Position numbers and translations under genes: made by a program
Source of the DNA: JAGTRP01 sp035655235
Lineage (GTDB): Bacteria; Pseudomonadota; Gammaproteobacteria; Burkholderiales; Rhodocyclaceae
Assembly (NCBI GenBank): GCA_035655235.1
Contig: DASRUX010000271.1
Coordinates: 1 to 25,163, forward strand
Direction: 5' to 3'
DNA: 25,163 bases
The notes under the pieces: generated by a model
Databases searched by the model: none
Told to the model about the DNA's origin: nothing
Seen by the model: the letters and a program-made list of their open reading frames with translations, nothing else
Shown: positions 6,521 through 13,663 of the stretch, in pieces
How positions within the stretch are numbered: position 1 is the stretch's first letter
How the letters are laid out: every line of letters starts with the position of its first letter

Positions 6521-7518
6521 GGCAGGGCGATACGGACGGTGTAGTTGGCTGCCCCCTGGACCGTTTCCAGGCGGGCTTCGAGATCGTAATACAGGGCGAG
6601 GCGTTCGCGGATATTGGCCACCGCCATCTGGTGCCCCGCAGCCCCCTGGCCCGCCGGGGAGGCGGGATTGGAAATTTCGATGAACAGCTCGTCGCCCCGG
6701 CGGGCGAAGCCGATGCGGACCGTGCCGCCCTCCGGCTCCTTCTCGATGCCGTGGTAGACCGCATTCTCCAGGAGGGGCTGGAGCATGAGGGGCGGAATCC
6801 GGGTATCGACGGGCACCTCGTCCACCTGCCACTCCACCCGCAGGCGCTCCCCGAGGCGCAGTTTTTCCAGGTCCAGGTACTGGCGGCCCAGGGCAATCTC
6901 GTCGGCCAAGGACACCAGCTCCCGATGGTCCCGCAGGGCGGCCCGGAAGAGGTCGGCGAGGGATTCCAGGGCCGCTTCGGCCCGCTTGGGCTCGGCCCGG
7001 ATCAGGGAAAGGACGGTATTGAGGGAATTGAACAGGAAGTGGGGCCGGATGCGGGCATTGAGGGCCGCCAGCCGGGCTTCGGCCACCGCCGGGGAGAAGG
7101 CCCGGGCCCGCAGCTCGAAATAGCCCAGCATCGCCCCGGTGGCGGCGGCTCCCAGGAGGGCCGCCCGCCACGCTCCCAGGGGCGCCCGCTCGGCCAGGCC
7201 GAGCCAGGTCCAGGCGTCGTACTGCACGCCCGCCACCAGGCCGGCGGCGCCGGCCACCAGGGCCTGGGCCGCCCGCCCCGGCAGGCGCCACAACAGGTCG
7301 CGGCCCGCCGCCAGAAGACAGAGGAGCGCAAAGAGGGGAGGTTCCACCCAGGCGGCCATTTCCACGTAGCCCGGGAACCAGGCGGCCAGGGAGCCGGCCC
7401 GGACCAGGGCGGCGGCCATGGCCATGGCGTTGATGCCCAGCAGCACCCGCAGGACGGTACCGAGATTGCGCCAGTCCGGCAGAAGGTGGGTGGAAGGGAT
7501 TTGCCGTATACTTGCCAT
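6487..7518 (-). CDS. algZ: LytS/AlgZ (FimS)-type sensor histidine kinase
   Basis: Inner-membrane sensor kinase paired with the downstream LytTR regulator. 343 residues. Hydrophobic segments at about 22-40, 57-72, 85-99 and 116-134 suggest four TM helices. They are followed by the His_kinase domain of the LytS type with phospho-acceptor His160 in ARIRPHFLFNSLNTVLSLI. The atypical ATPase domain has an N-box at LLENAVYHGIEKEPEGG (Asn252). No periplasmic sensor domain of note, so the signal may be sensed in or near the membrane. ATG at 7518 is 45 nt from the divergent argH start; the RBS is weak. Overlaps algR by 34 nt. The argH/algZ-algR arrangement matches the Pseudomonas locus. Confidence 0.9.
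   Translation of the reverse strand: MASIRQIPSTHLLPDWRNLGTVLRVLLGINAMAMAAALVRAGSLAAWFPGYVEMAAWVEPPLFALLCLLAAGRDLLWRLPGRAAQALVAGAAGLVAGVQYDAWTWLGLAERAPLGAWRAALLGAAATGAMLGYFELRARAFSPAVAEARLAALNARIRPHFLFNSLNTVLSLIRAEPKRAEAALESLADLFRAALRDHRELVSLADEIALGRQYLDLEKLRLGERLRVEWQVDEVPVDTRIPPLMLQPLLENAVYHGIEKEPEGGTVRIGFARRGDELFIEISNPASPAGQGAAGHQMAVANIRERLALYYDLEARLETVQGAANYTVRIALPCRTRKPPSVS
7507..7512 (+). promoter_or_regulatory. Candidate -10 for argH
   Basis: TATACT on the plus strand, about 50 nt before the argH ATG. It lies within the first codons of the divergent algZ gene and predicts a leader of about 44 nt. No good -35 is visible 17 nt upstream, so this is a weak call. Confidence 0.3.
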
Positions 7519-7547
7519 TTTTCGCCCGGGGCGGATATTCGCCCGAC

Positions 7548-7553
7548 ATTCTA
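7548..7553 (-). promoter_or_regulatory. Candidate -10 for algZ-algR
   Basis: TAGAAT on the minus strand, about 30 nt upstream of the algZ ATG, in the 44-nt divergent gap with argH. It matches the hemC -10 hexamer but lacks the TG extension and a recognisable -35. The short gap means any regulator bound here could affect both genes. Confidence 0.3.
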
Positions 7554-7562
7554 GGCCAAAGC

Positions 7563-8948
7563 ATGACTTCCAACGCTTCCCAATACACCTGGGCCGGTCG
7601 CTTTTCCGAGCCGGTTTCCGATCTCGTCAAACGCTACACCGCTTCCGTGGATTTCGACCAGCGCATGTGGCGCCAGGATATCCGCGGCTCCCTGGCCCAC
7701 GCCAAGATGCTGGCCAAGCAGGGCATCATCGCTGCTCAGGACCTGGCCGACATCGAGCGGGGCATGAAGCAGGTCCGGGAAGAGATCGAATCCGGCGCCT
7801 TCGAGTGGTCCCTGGACCTGGAAGATGTGCACCTCAATATCGAGAAGCGCCTGACCGCCCTGGTGGGTGACGCCGGCAAGCGGCTCCACACCGGCCGCTC
7901 CCGCAATGACCAGGTGGCCACCGACATCCGCCTCTACCTGCGGGATTCCATCGATGACATCCTGAGCCTGATCAAGGCCTTCCGTGCTGCCCTCATCGAT
8001 CTGGCCGAGAAGGAAGCCGCCACTCCGATGCCCGGCTTCACTCACCTCCAGGTGGCCCAACCGGTGACCTTCGGCCACCATGTGTTGGCTTATTTCGAAA
8101 TGTTCGGCCGGGATGCCGAGCGCTTCGCCGACTGCAGGAAGCGCACCAACCGCCTGCCCCTGGGCGCCGCCGCCCTGGCCGGCACCACCTACCCCATCGA
8201 CCGGGAATTCGTGGCTTCCGAACTGGGCTTCGAGGGCGTCTGCGAGAATTCCCTGGACGCTGTTTCCGACCGGGACTTCGCCATCGAATTCTGCGCCGCC
8301 TGCGCGCTGCTCATGACCCATATCTCCCGACTGTCCGAGGAACTGGTCATGTGGATGAGCCCGCGGGTCGGCTTCATCCAGATCGCCGACCGCTTCTGTA
8401 CCGGCTCTTCCATCATGCCCCAGAAGAAGAACCCGGACGTGCCGGAACTGGCCCGGGGCAAGACCGGCCGGGTGAACGGCCACCTGATCGCCCTGCTTAC
8501 CCTGATGAAGTCCCAGCCCCTGGCCTACAACAAGGATAACCAGGAGGACAAGGAGCCCTTGTTCGACGCTGTGGATACGGTCACCGACACCCTGCGCATC
8601 TTCGCCGACATGGCGGGGGGCATCACCGTGAAGCCGGAAGCCATGAAGTCCGCCCTGACCCAGGGCTTCGCCACCGCCACCGACCTGGCCGACTACCTGG
8701 TGAAGAAGGGCCTGCCCTTCCGGGACGCCCACGAGGCCGTTGGCCATGCGGTGAAGCGGGCCGAGCAACTGGGCGTGGACCTGCCCCAGCTGCCCCTTGC
8801 CGAACTCCAGTCCTTTTCGCCCCTGGTCGGAGACGACGTGTTCGCGGTACTGACCGTGGAAGGGTCCCTGGCCAGCCGCAACCACATCGGCGGCACGGCG
8901 CCGGAACAGGTGCGGGCAGCGATTGCCAGGGCTCGTAGCCGGCTGTAA
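7563..8948 (+). CDS. argH: Argininosuccinate lyase
   Basis: Last step of arginine synthesis: cleaves argininosuccinate to arginine and fumarate; a cytoplasmic homotetramer. 461 residues (E. coli about 457). Landmarks: YTWAGRFSE near the N-terminus, HTGRSRNDQVATD, PGFTHLQVAQPVTFGHH with the catalytic-histidine region, and the fumarase/ASL superfamily signature GSSIMPQKKNPD with catalytic Ser at about residue 283. The C-terminus ends ASRNHIGGTAPEQVRAAI. The frame is open upstream to 7512, but ATG at 7563 gives the normal N-terminus MTSNASQYTWAGRF. Divergent from algZ; followed by palindromic repeat copy B. Confidence 0.98.
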   Translation: MTSNASQYTWAGRFSEPVSDLVKRYTASVDFDQRMWRQDIRGSLAHAKMLAKQGIIAAQDLADIERGMKQVREEIESGAFEWSLDLEDVHLNIEKRLTALVGDAGKRLHTGRSRNDQVATDIRLYLRDSIDDILSLIKAFRAALIDLAEKEAATPMPGFTHLQVAQPVTFGHHVLAYFEMFGRDAERFADCRKRTNRLPLGAAALAGTTYPIDREFVASELGFEGVCENSLDAVSDRDFAIEFCAACALLMTHISRLSEELVMWMSPRVGFIQIADRFCTGSSIMPQKKNPDVPELARGKTGRVNGHLIALLTLMKSQPLAYNKDNQEDKEPLFDAVDTVTDTLRIFADMAGGITVKPEAMKSALTQGFATATDLADYLVKKGLPFRDAHEAVGHAVKRAEQLGVDLPQLPLAELQSFSPLVGDDVFAVLTVEGSLASRNHIGGTAPEQVRAAIARARSRL

Positions 8949-8955
8949 TCTGCGG

Positions 8956-9055
8956 GGCGCATCGGGCGGGGCATTTGCTCCGCCTGGCTGCGAAACTCGG
9001 CCGCGATGCGGCCTCAAACAATCCTCGCCTGGCTCCTCAAACGCCCCACCCTGCG
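8956..9055 (+). repeat. Palindromic dispersed repeat, copy B (100 bp)
   Basis: Second copy of the element at 724-820, in inverted orientation. Outer arms are 8964-8978 and 9037-9051; the central hairpin at 8999-9013 has stem GGCCGC/GCGGCC and loop GAT. The central stem sequence differs from copy A, yet full pairing is preserved in both. One end overlaps a further hairpin at 9045-9060. Like copy A it sits between two convergent genes (argH and the BamE-like lipoprotein gene). No coding potential of its own is apparent. Confidence 0.8.
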
Positions 9056-9060
9056 GTGGG
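9045..9060. terminator. Hairpin between convergent argH and lipoprotein genes
   Basis: A perfect 6-bp inverted repeat CCCACC/GGTGGG with a CTGC loop at the end of repeat copy B. No T-run follows on either strand. It may help end transcription from both sides, but this is inferred from position and structure only. Confidence 0.3.
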
Positions 9061-9083
9061 TGCCTCTAGGCTGGAGGCCGCGA

Positions 9084-9617
9084 TCAGCGGCCGCACCATT
9101 GCCGCCAGTCGCCGCCGAAGGCGAAACGCTGCCGCTCGGTGAGGCTGCCGGTGCTGCGGACCTTGCCGCTGGTGCCATCGAAAAAGACGTTGAAGCGGGC
9201 GGGCTCTCCCCAGTCGTCGCAATAGCGCCACTCCCAGGCCAGCTCGTCCCGGGCCTTGAAATAGATGGACCACCCGGGGTACGGGGGGCCGAGGGTCCGC
9301 AGCACCTGGTCCTGGGTCATGCCTTCCCGGATGAGGGCGAAATGCTTGGGCTCCAGAACGTTTTCCAGACTGAGGAGCTTGCCGTCCGGGCCGATCCTCG
9401 CCATGTAGGTGTGATAGCCCGAGGGGCCGCGGGGATAGGCGAGCAGCTCGCCGCCGCCCGGTTCCTGCCAGCGCAGGGCCGGCTCGCCCATGCGCTGTTC
9501 CACCTCCGAGACCGCCGACTCCCCCGGCTGGAGGCCCCGGCCGTTGTAGGAAGCGCAGCCTGCCAACAACAAAAAGGCCACCGCAAGGGTGGCCGTTTTC
9601 TTGGACAGGCGGGCCAT
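9084..9617 (-). CDS. Outer-membrane-type lipoprotein with two BamE/SmpA-like repeats
   Basis: 177 residues with a lipoprotein signal: MARLSKK, hydrophobic TATLAVAFLLLAG, and lipidated Cys in LLAGC. The mature part contains GMTQDQVLRTLGPPYPGW, which closely resembles the BamE/SmpA/OmlA motif (G-M-t-x-x-q-V-x-x-x-L-G-x-P). An earlier segment, GESAVSEVEQRMGEPALRW, looks like a second degenerate copy. I therefore read it as a tandem BamE-like fold; function unknown, and it is not the canonical short BamE. Two starts are possible: ATG at 9617 (chosen, basic n-region directly before the hydrophobic core) and ATG at 9638 in the same frame. Last gene of the prfA-prmC-grxD run, 25 nt after grxD from the chosen start. 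Confidence 0.78.
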   Translation of the reverse strand: MARLSKKTATLAVAFLLLAGCASYNGRGLQPGESAVSEVEQRMGEPALRWQEPGGGELLAYPRGPSGYHTYMARIGPDGKLLSLENVLEPKHFALIREGMTQDQVLRTLGPPYPGWSIYFKARDELAWEWRYCDDWGEPARFNVFFDGTSGKVRSTGSLTERQRFAFGGDWRQWCGR

Positions 9618-9642
9618 GGTCGACGAGCCCTGGGTCATGGCG

Positions 9643-9969
9643 TCAGGCCGCAACGATGCCTTCCAGGAGCTTCTGCAGTTCGCCGGCCTGGTACATCTCC
9701 CGCATGATGTCGCAGCCGCCAATGAATTCGCCCTTGATGTAGAGCTGGGGAATGGTCGGCCAGTTGGCGTAATCCTTGATGCCCTGGCGGATTTCGGAGT
9801 CTTCCAGCACATTGACGCTGACGAAGTTGGTGATGCCGGAAACCTTCAGGATCTGGACGGCAGTGGCGGAGAAACCGCACTGGGGAAACTGGGGGGTGCC
9901 CTTCATGTAAAGCACGACGGGGTTGCCGGTGACGGTTTCGTGGATGCGTTGCTGGGTTGCGTCGGCCAT
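9643..9969 (-). CDS. grxD: Monothiol glutaredoxin, GrxD (Grx4) type
   Basis: Monothiol CGFS glutaredoxin involved in Fe-S cluster carriage or iron homeostasis rather than classic disulfide reduction. 108 residues with MKGTPQFPQCGFSATAVQIL (active-site CGFS), NWPTIPQLYIKGEFIGGCDI (the TIPQ cis-Pro loop and GG..D glutathione-binding segment) and YQAGELQKLL. The ATG at 9969 follows an AGGAAAG site; upstream in-frame TTG at 9990 is less likely. Starts 17 nt after the prmC stop, so probably in the prfA-prmC-grxD operon. Cytoplasmic. Very secure. Confidence 0.96.
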   Translation of the reverse strand: MADATQQRIHETVTGNPVVLYMKGTPQFPQCGFSATAVQILKVSGITNFVSVNVLEDSEIRQGIKDYANWPTIPQLYIKGEFIGGCDIMREMYQAGELQKLLEGIVAA

Positions 9970-9986
9970 GGGTTCTTTCCTAGGGG

Positions 9987-10814
9987 TCAAATCTGGCCGC
10001 CGCTGATGCGGTCGATGCCGGCCAGATCACGTTGAGTAAGGATGCATTTGAACTGCATTCCCTGCAATAAGTTCCGGCTGTCTTCCCCTTGGTCATAGCC
10101 GTGCTCGAAGAGGAGCCAGCCCCCCGGTTCGAGATGTTCCGGCGCGCCGCCCACGATGGCGCGGATGCAGGCCAGGCCGCCGGCGCCGGCCACCCCGTCG
10201 GTGAGGGCGATCTGCGGCTCGAAGGGCAGGCCGTTTTGTTCCAGGTGGGGATCGCCCAGGGCCACGTAGGGCGGATTGGAGACGATGAGGTCGAAACGCT
10301 CCCCCGCCACCGTCCCGAACCAGCTGCCCAGGCGGAAATCCACCCGGGCGCCGAGGCGTTCGGCATTGCCCCGGGCCATTTCCAGGGCCTCCGGGGAAAC
10401 GTCCACCGCCGTCACCCGGGCACCGGGCTTCTCCAGAGCCAGGGTCACGGCGATGATGCCGGAGCCGGTGCCGAGGTCGAGGATGCGAGGGGATTCCATA
10501 CCCTTCACCCGATCCAGGGCCAGGGTCACCAGTCCCTCGGTTTCCGGCCGGGGGATGAGGACGGCCGGCGAGACGGCAAATTCCCGGCCGTAGAATTCGG
10601 CACTGCCCAGGAGATAAGCCAGGGGCTCGCCGTCTGCCCGGCGACTGATGAGGATTTCCAGCCGGGCTAGTTGTTCCAGGGAAAGGGGCAGTTCCGGCCG
10701 GGCGATGAAATCCGCGTGGCGACAGCCGGCCACATGCTGGATGAGCAGCCGGGCGTCCAGGCGGTCGATGCGCTGCTGGGCGGCCAGCCAGGCCGCCCCG
10801 ATGCTGTTGATCAT
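9987..10814 (-). CDS. prmC: Release factor glutamine methyltransferase PrmC
   Basis: N5-methylates the glutamine of the GGQ motif in peptide-chain release factors, using SAM. 275 residues. The N-terminal helical substrate-binding domain (about 1-85) ends in YLLGSAEFYGREFAVSPAVLIPRPETE. The methyltransferase domain follows with SAM motif DLGTGSGI (113-120), AVDVSPEALEMA, and the catalytic NPPY at 180-183. The ATG at 10814 overlaps the prfA stop by 4 nt (ATGA), coupling the enzyme to its own substrate gene. The same frame runs open to 11405 over prfA, but that part is a shadow. Confidence 0.97.
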   Translation of the reverse strand: MINSIGAAWLAAQQRIDRLDARLLIQHVAGCRHADFIARPELPLSLEQLARLEILISRRADGEPLAYLLGSAEFYGREFAVSPAVLIPRPETEGLVTLALDRVKGMESPRILDLGTGSGIIAVTLALEKPGARVTAVDVSPEALEMARGNAERLGARVDFRLGSWFGTVAGERFDLIVSNPPYVALGDPHLEQNGLPFEPQIALTDGVAGAGGLACIRAIVGGAPEHLEPGGWLLFEHGYDQGEDSRNLLQGMQFKCILTQRDLAGIDRISGGQI

Positions 10815-11893
10815 CCCTGCTCCGCCAGGGCCGCCAGTTGCTCGGCCTGGTGCTCGTTGGCGAGCGCCCCCAGCAGTTCGTCCAGATCGCCGTCCATGAT
10901 GGCGGCGATCTTGTAGAGGGTGAGGTTGATGCGGTGGTCGGTCACCCGCCCCTGGGGGAAGTTGTAGGTGCGGATGCGCTCGGAGCGGTCGCCGGAGCCG
11001 ATGAGGCTCTTCCGGGTGCTGGCGATGGCGTTCTGCTGGGCCCGCACCTGGATGTCTTTGATCCGCGCCGCCAGCACCCGCATGGCGGAGGCCTTGTTGG
11101 CGTGCTGGGAACGGCCGTCCTGGCATTCCGCCACGATGCCGGTGGGCAGATGGGTGATGCGCACCGCCGAATCGGTCTTGTTGATGTGCTGGCCGCCGGC
11201 ACCGGAGGCCCGGAAGGTGTCGATGCGCAGATCGGCCGGGTTGAGGTCCACATCGCCGATCTCGTCGGCTTCCGGCATCACCGCCACGGTGCAGGCCGAA
11301 GTGTGGATACGGCCCTGGGTTTCGGTCTCCGGCACCCGCTGGACCCGGTGTCCGCCGGATTCGAACTTCAACCGGGAATAGGCGCCGCTGCCGGCGATGC
11401 GGCAAATGACTTCCTTGTAGCCGCCCAGGTCGGATTCGCTGGTGGCCATGATCTCCACCTGCCAGCGCTGGCGCTCGGCGTAGCGGGAATACATGCGGAA
11501 GAGGTCGCCGGCAAACAGGGCCGATTCGTCGCCGCCGGTGCCGGCCCGGATTTCCAGGAGGATGTTCTTGTCGTCGTTGGGGTCCCGGGGCAGGAGAAGC
11601 TTCTGCAACTCCAACTCCAGACCGGGGATGCGTTCCTTGGCGGCGGTCAGCTCCTCCTGGGCGAAATCGCGCATTTCCGGGTCGGCCAGCATGGCCTCGG
11701 CCTCGGCGATATCGTTCTCCACCTGCTTGTAGAGGGCGTATTGGGCGACCACCGCCTCCAGGTCGGAACGCTCCCGGGAGAGCTTACGGAACTGGTCGAT
11801 GTCGTTGGCGGCGTTTTCCGCCGAGAGCATGGCGTCGATGCCTTCCAGGCGATCGGCGAGGCGCTCCAGTTTTTCTCGGATACTCGGTTTCAT
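10811..11893 (-). CDS. prfA: Peptide chain release factor 1 (RF1)
   Basis: Recognises UAG and UAA stop codons and triggers peptidyl-tRNA hydrolysis. Exactly 360 residues, as in E. coli. The codon-recognition tripeptide is PET at 188-190 (P-x-T type; E. coli has PAT) within RVPETETQGRIHTSACTVAV. The catalytic GGQ is at 233-235 in ASGAGGQHINKTDSA. ATG at 11893 gives MKPSIREKLE, the standard N-terminus; a GTG three codons upstream is in frame but unnecessary. The RBS is weak. First gene of prfA-prmC-grxD-lipoprotein, divergent from the diguanylate cyclase across 126 nt. Confidence 0.97.
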   Translation of the reverse strand: MKPSIREKLERLADRLEGIDAMLSAENAANDIDQFRKLSRERSDLEAVVAQYALYKQVENDIAEAEAMLADPEMRDFAQEELTAAKERIPGLELELQKLLLPRDPNDDKNILLEIRAGTGGDESALFAGDLFRMYSRYAERQRWQVEIMATSESDLGGYKEVICRIAGSGAYSRLKFESGGHRVQRVPETETQGRIHTSACTVAVMPEADEIGDVDLNPADLRIDTFRASGAGGQHINKTDSAVRITHLPTGIVAECQDGRSQHANKASAMRVLAARIKDIQVRAQQNAIASTRKSLIGSGDRSERIRTYNFPQGRVTDHRINLTLYKIAAIMDGDLDELLGALANEHQAEQLAALAEQG

Positions 11894-11966
11894 GGGGACC
11901 ACTTTTGAAGGCCGCTATGGTACCCGAAGAACATCGGCCGGAGCCACGAAAGGCAGGCCGACGGCA

Positions 11967-11996
11967 TTGATCACGGACCTGTAGATGCACCATAAT
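11967..11996 (+). promoter_or_regulatory. Candidate sigma70 promoter for the diguanylate cyclase gene
   Basis: TTGATC (11967-11972), an 18-nt spacer, then CATAAT (11991-11996), five of six matches to TATAAT. The predicted start of transcription is near 12003, leaving a leader of only about 16 nt before the ATG at 12020, in which no good Shine-Dalgarno is seen. It is a reasonable match for such a GC-rich context. Confidence 0.5.
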
Positions 11997-12019
11997 GGCG
12001 TATTCCACCCGCCCCCATC

Positions 12020-13657
12020 ATGTCCACGATCCCCCACGCCGTCATCGCCCTGGCCGAGTCCCTGGAATTACGCTGGAAGCACTATCTCGACAGCGGCAGT
12101 TTCGATGCGTTCGTGGAATTCACCCTGTCCTTGAACGGCCTCACCGAGCGCCTGGCCCGGCATCAGCTCTCCGGCCTGCTGCGGGACTGCCAGTCCCTGG
12201 AAGGCACGGCCCTCACCCTCTACGGCGACCCGACCACCCACCCCATCGCCCCGGACGCGGCGGGCAACATCGAACGGCAGCTGACGGGCATCCAGCGGGA
12301 ACTGCGGCGCTACGAGATTCCCGCCGTCATCGCCCGGCGCCAGGCCGACGACTCGGATTTCCTGGACGACAAGCAGTGGACCCGGCCGCGCAATGTGCTG
12401 ATCGTTTCCCGCCCCGGCCACCCGTGGACCACCTCCCTGTCGGAACAGCTGGAATTTTTTGGCTTCTGCCCCCGGCAGATGTGCTGGGAGGACGAGCCCC
12501 GGGAGAACGAAGCCCCCCTGGCCGTGGTCTTTGTGCCGGACAAGGAAGGCAGCCACTATCCGCCGGAGGCCATCGCCACCATCAAGCTGCTGCGGGCCGA
12601 ATTCGCCATCAGCTATTTCTACTGCCTGTCGGTGCCTTCCGCCCTGGACACCATCGTCCTCCTGCAGCGGGCCGGGGCCGACACCTGCGTGCCAGCCGGC
12701 GACAAGATCAGCGACGTACTCTCCCGCATCCTGGACCTGGTGGAGGCCAAGGAGCAGGACGTACCCCGGGTCCTGGTGGTGGAGGATTCCCCCACCGCCG
12801 TCGCCCACATCAGCCGCTCCCTGTCCCAGCACGGCATCGACAGCCGGGCCATCAGCGATCCCCGCCACCTTCTGGAAGCCGCCGCCGGCTACCGGCCGGA
12901 CATCATCCTGATGGACATGTACATGCCCTTCTGCACCGGCGTCGAGGTCACCCGGGCCCTGCGCCAGCTGCCGGAATACCAGGCACTGCCGGTGGTGTAC
13001 CTGTCCAGCGAGACCGACATCGCCCAGCAGGTGGAGGCGCTCCGCCTGGGGGGCGACCAGTTCCTGACCAAGCCCATCAATCCCATCATCCTGGCGACGG
13101 TGGTAAAGACCAAGATCGAGCGCTACCGGGACATGCTCTATTCCGGCCGCCACGATAGCCTCACCGGGCTCCTCAACCACACCGCCGCCAAGAACCGTCT
13201 GGACGAGTTGGCGCGGTCCTGCGGACCGACCGGCCAACTGTCGGTGGCCATGATCGACATCGACCGCTTCAAGTCCATCAACGACACCTACGGCCACCCG
13301 GTGGGCGACCAGGTGATCCGCAGCCTGGCGTGGCTGCTGCGCGGGCGGCTGCGGGGCAGCGACCTGATCGGCCGCTACGGCGGCGAGGAATTCCTGGTGG
13401 CCCTGCCGGGCGCCGGCCTGGACCGGGCTGCCCGCATCCTGGACCGCATCCGGGAAGATTTCTCTACCCTGCCCCATGCCCACGCCCACGGCACCCTGCG
13501 GGCCAGCTTCAGCTGCGGCGTGGCGGCGGTGCCCGATTTCGACTGCTCGACCGCCCTGGTCCAGGCGGCCGACGACGCCCTGCTGGAAGCCAAGCGCAAC
13601 GGGCGCAACCAGGTCGTCACGGCAGCGCCTAGCGCCCCGGACTACCCGGCTCAATAA
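12020..13657 (+). CDS. Diguanylate cyclase response regulator (degenerate REC-REC-GGDEF)
   Basis: Predicted to make c-di-GMP from GTP under phosphorylation control. 545 residues. Residues 1-110 are helical, unassigned. Residues about 124-240 look like a receiver that lacks the normal acid pocket (NVLIVSRPGHPW at strand 1, AVVFVPD near strand 3). Residues 250-370 form a canonical receiver with Glu255/Asp256, phospho-acceptor Asp299 in ILMDMYMPFCTG, and Lys351 in FLTKPINP. The GGDEF domain is about 378-538 with DSLTGLLNHTA, IDIDRFKSINDTYGHPVGD, active-site GGEEF at 454-458, and inhibitory-site RGSD at 445-448, five residues before it, implying product feedback. No membrane segment. Plus-strand, between hemA and prfA, which face the other way; its stop is 6 nt from the hemA stop. 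Confidence 0.92.
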   Translation: MSTIPHAVIALAESLELRWKHYLDSGSFDAFVEFTLSLNGLTERLARHQLSGLLRDCQSLEGTALTLYGDPTTHPIAPDAAGNIERQLTGIQRELRRYEIPAVIARRQADDSDFLDDKQWTRPRNVLIVSRPGHPWTTSLSEQLEFFGFCPRQMCWEDEPRENEAPLAVVFVPDKEGSHYPPEAIATIKLLRAEFAISYFYCLSVPSALDTIVLLQRAGADTCVPAGDKISDVLSRILDLVEAKEQDVPRVLVVEDSPTAVAHISRSLSQHGIDSRAISDPRHLLEAAAGYRPDIILMDMYMPFCTGVEVTRALRQLPEYQALPVVYLSSETDIAQQVEALRLGGDQFLTKPINPIILATVVKTKIERYRDMLYSGRHDSLTGLLNHTAAKNRLDELARSCGPTGQLSVAMIDIDRFKSINDTYGHPVGDQVIRSLAWLLRGRLRGSDLIGRYGGEEFLVALPGAGLDRAARILDRIREDFSTLPHAHAHGTLRASFSCGVAAVPDFDCSTALVQAADDALLEAKRNGRNQVVTAAPSAPDYPAQ

Positions 13658-13663
13658 AAGGGA

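Noticed and set aside
6521..7630. Extension of the algR frame to 631 residues
   Set aside because: It is the out-of-frame shadow of algZ, rich in Gly/Pro/Arg; a standard receiver start exists at 6520.
7551..9017. Long antisense ORF over argH (488 residues)
   Set aside because: Shadow of argH; no recognisable domain and biased composition. The same applies to long antisense frames over hemY (1152-2414), hemA (13676-14902), cysW (16060-17394) and sbp (17811-18893).
9987..10001. PrmC ending in GGQI, resembling the GGQ motif it methylates
   Set aside because: Three residues at a C-terminus match by chance easily; no flanking similarity to release factors.
11324..11332. RF1 codon-recognition tripeptide PET instead of PAT as a sign of altered stop-codon reading
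   Set aside because: RF1 proteins conserve P-x-T, and variation at the middle residue is ordinary; context and length are standard.
10838..11908. Long antisense ORF over prfA (356 residues)
   Set aside because: RF1 on the other strand is unmistakable; the antisense product is Gly/Val/His-rich low-complexity, typical of GC-rich shadow frames.
11967..11980. TTGAT as half of an FNR/Anr site upstream of the cyclase gene
   Set aside because: The second half-site ATCAA is absent at the required 4-nt spacing; it fits better as part of a -35.
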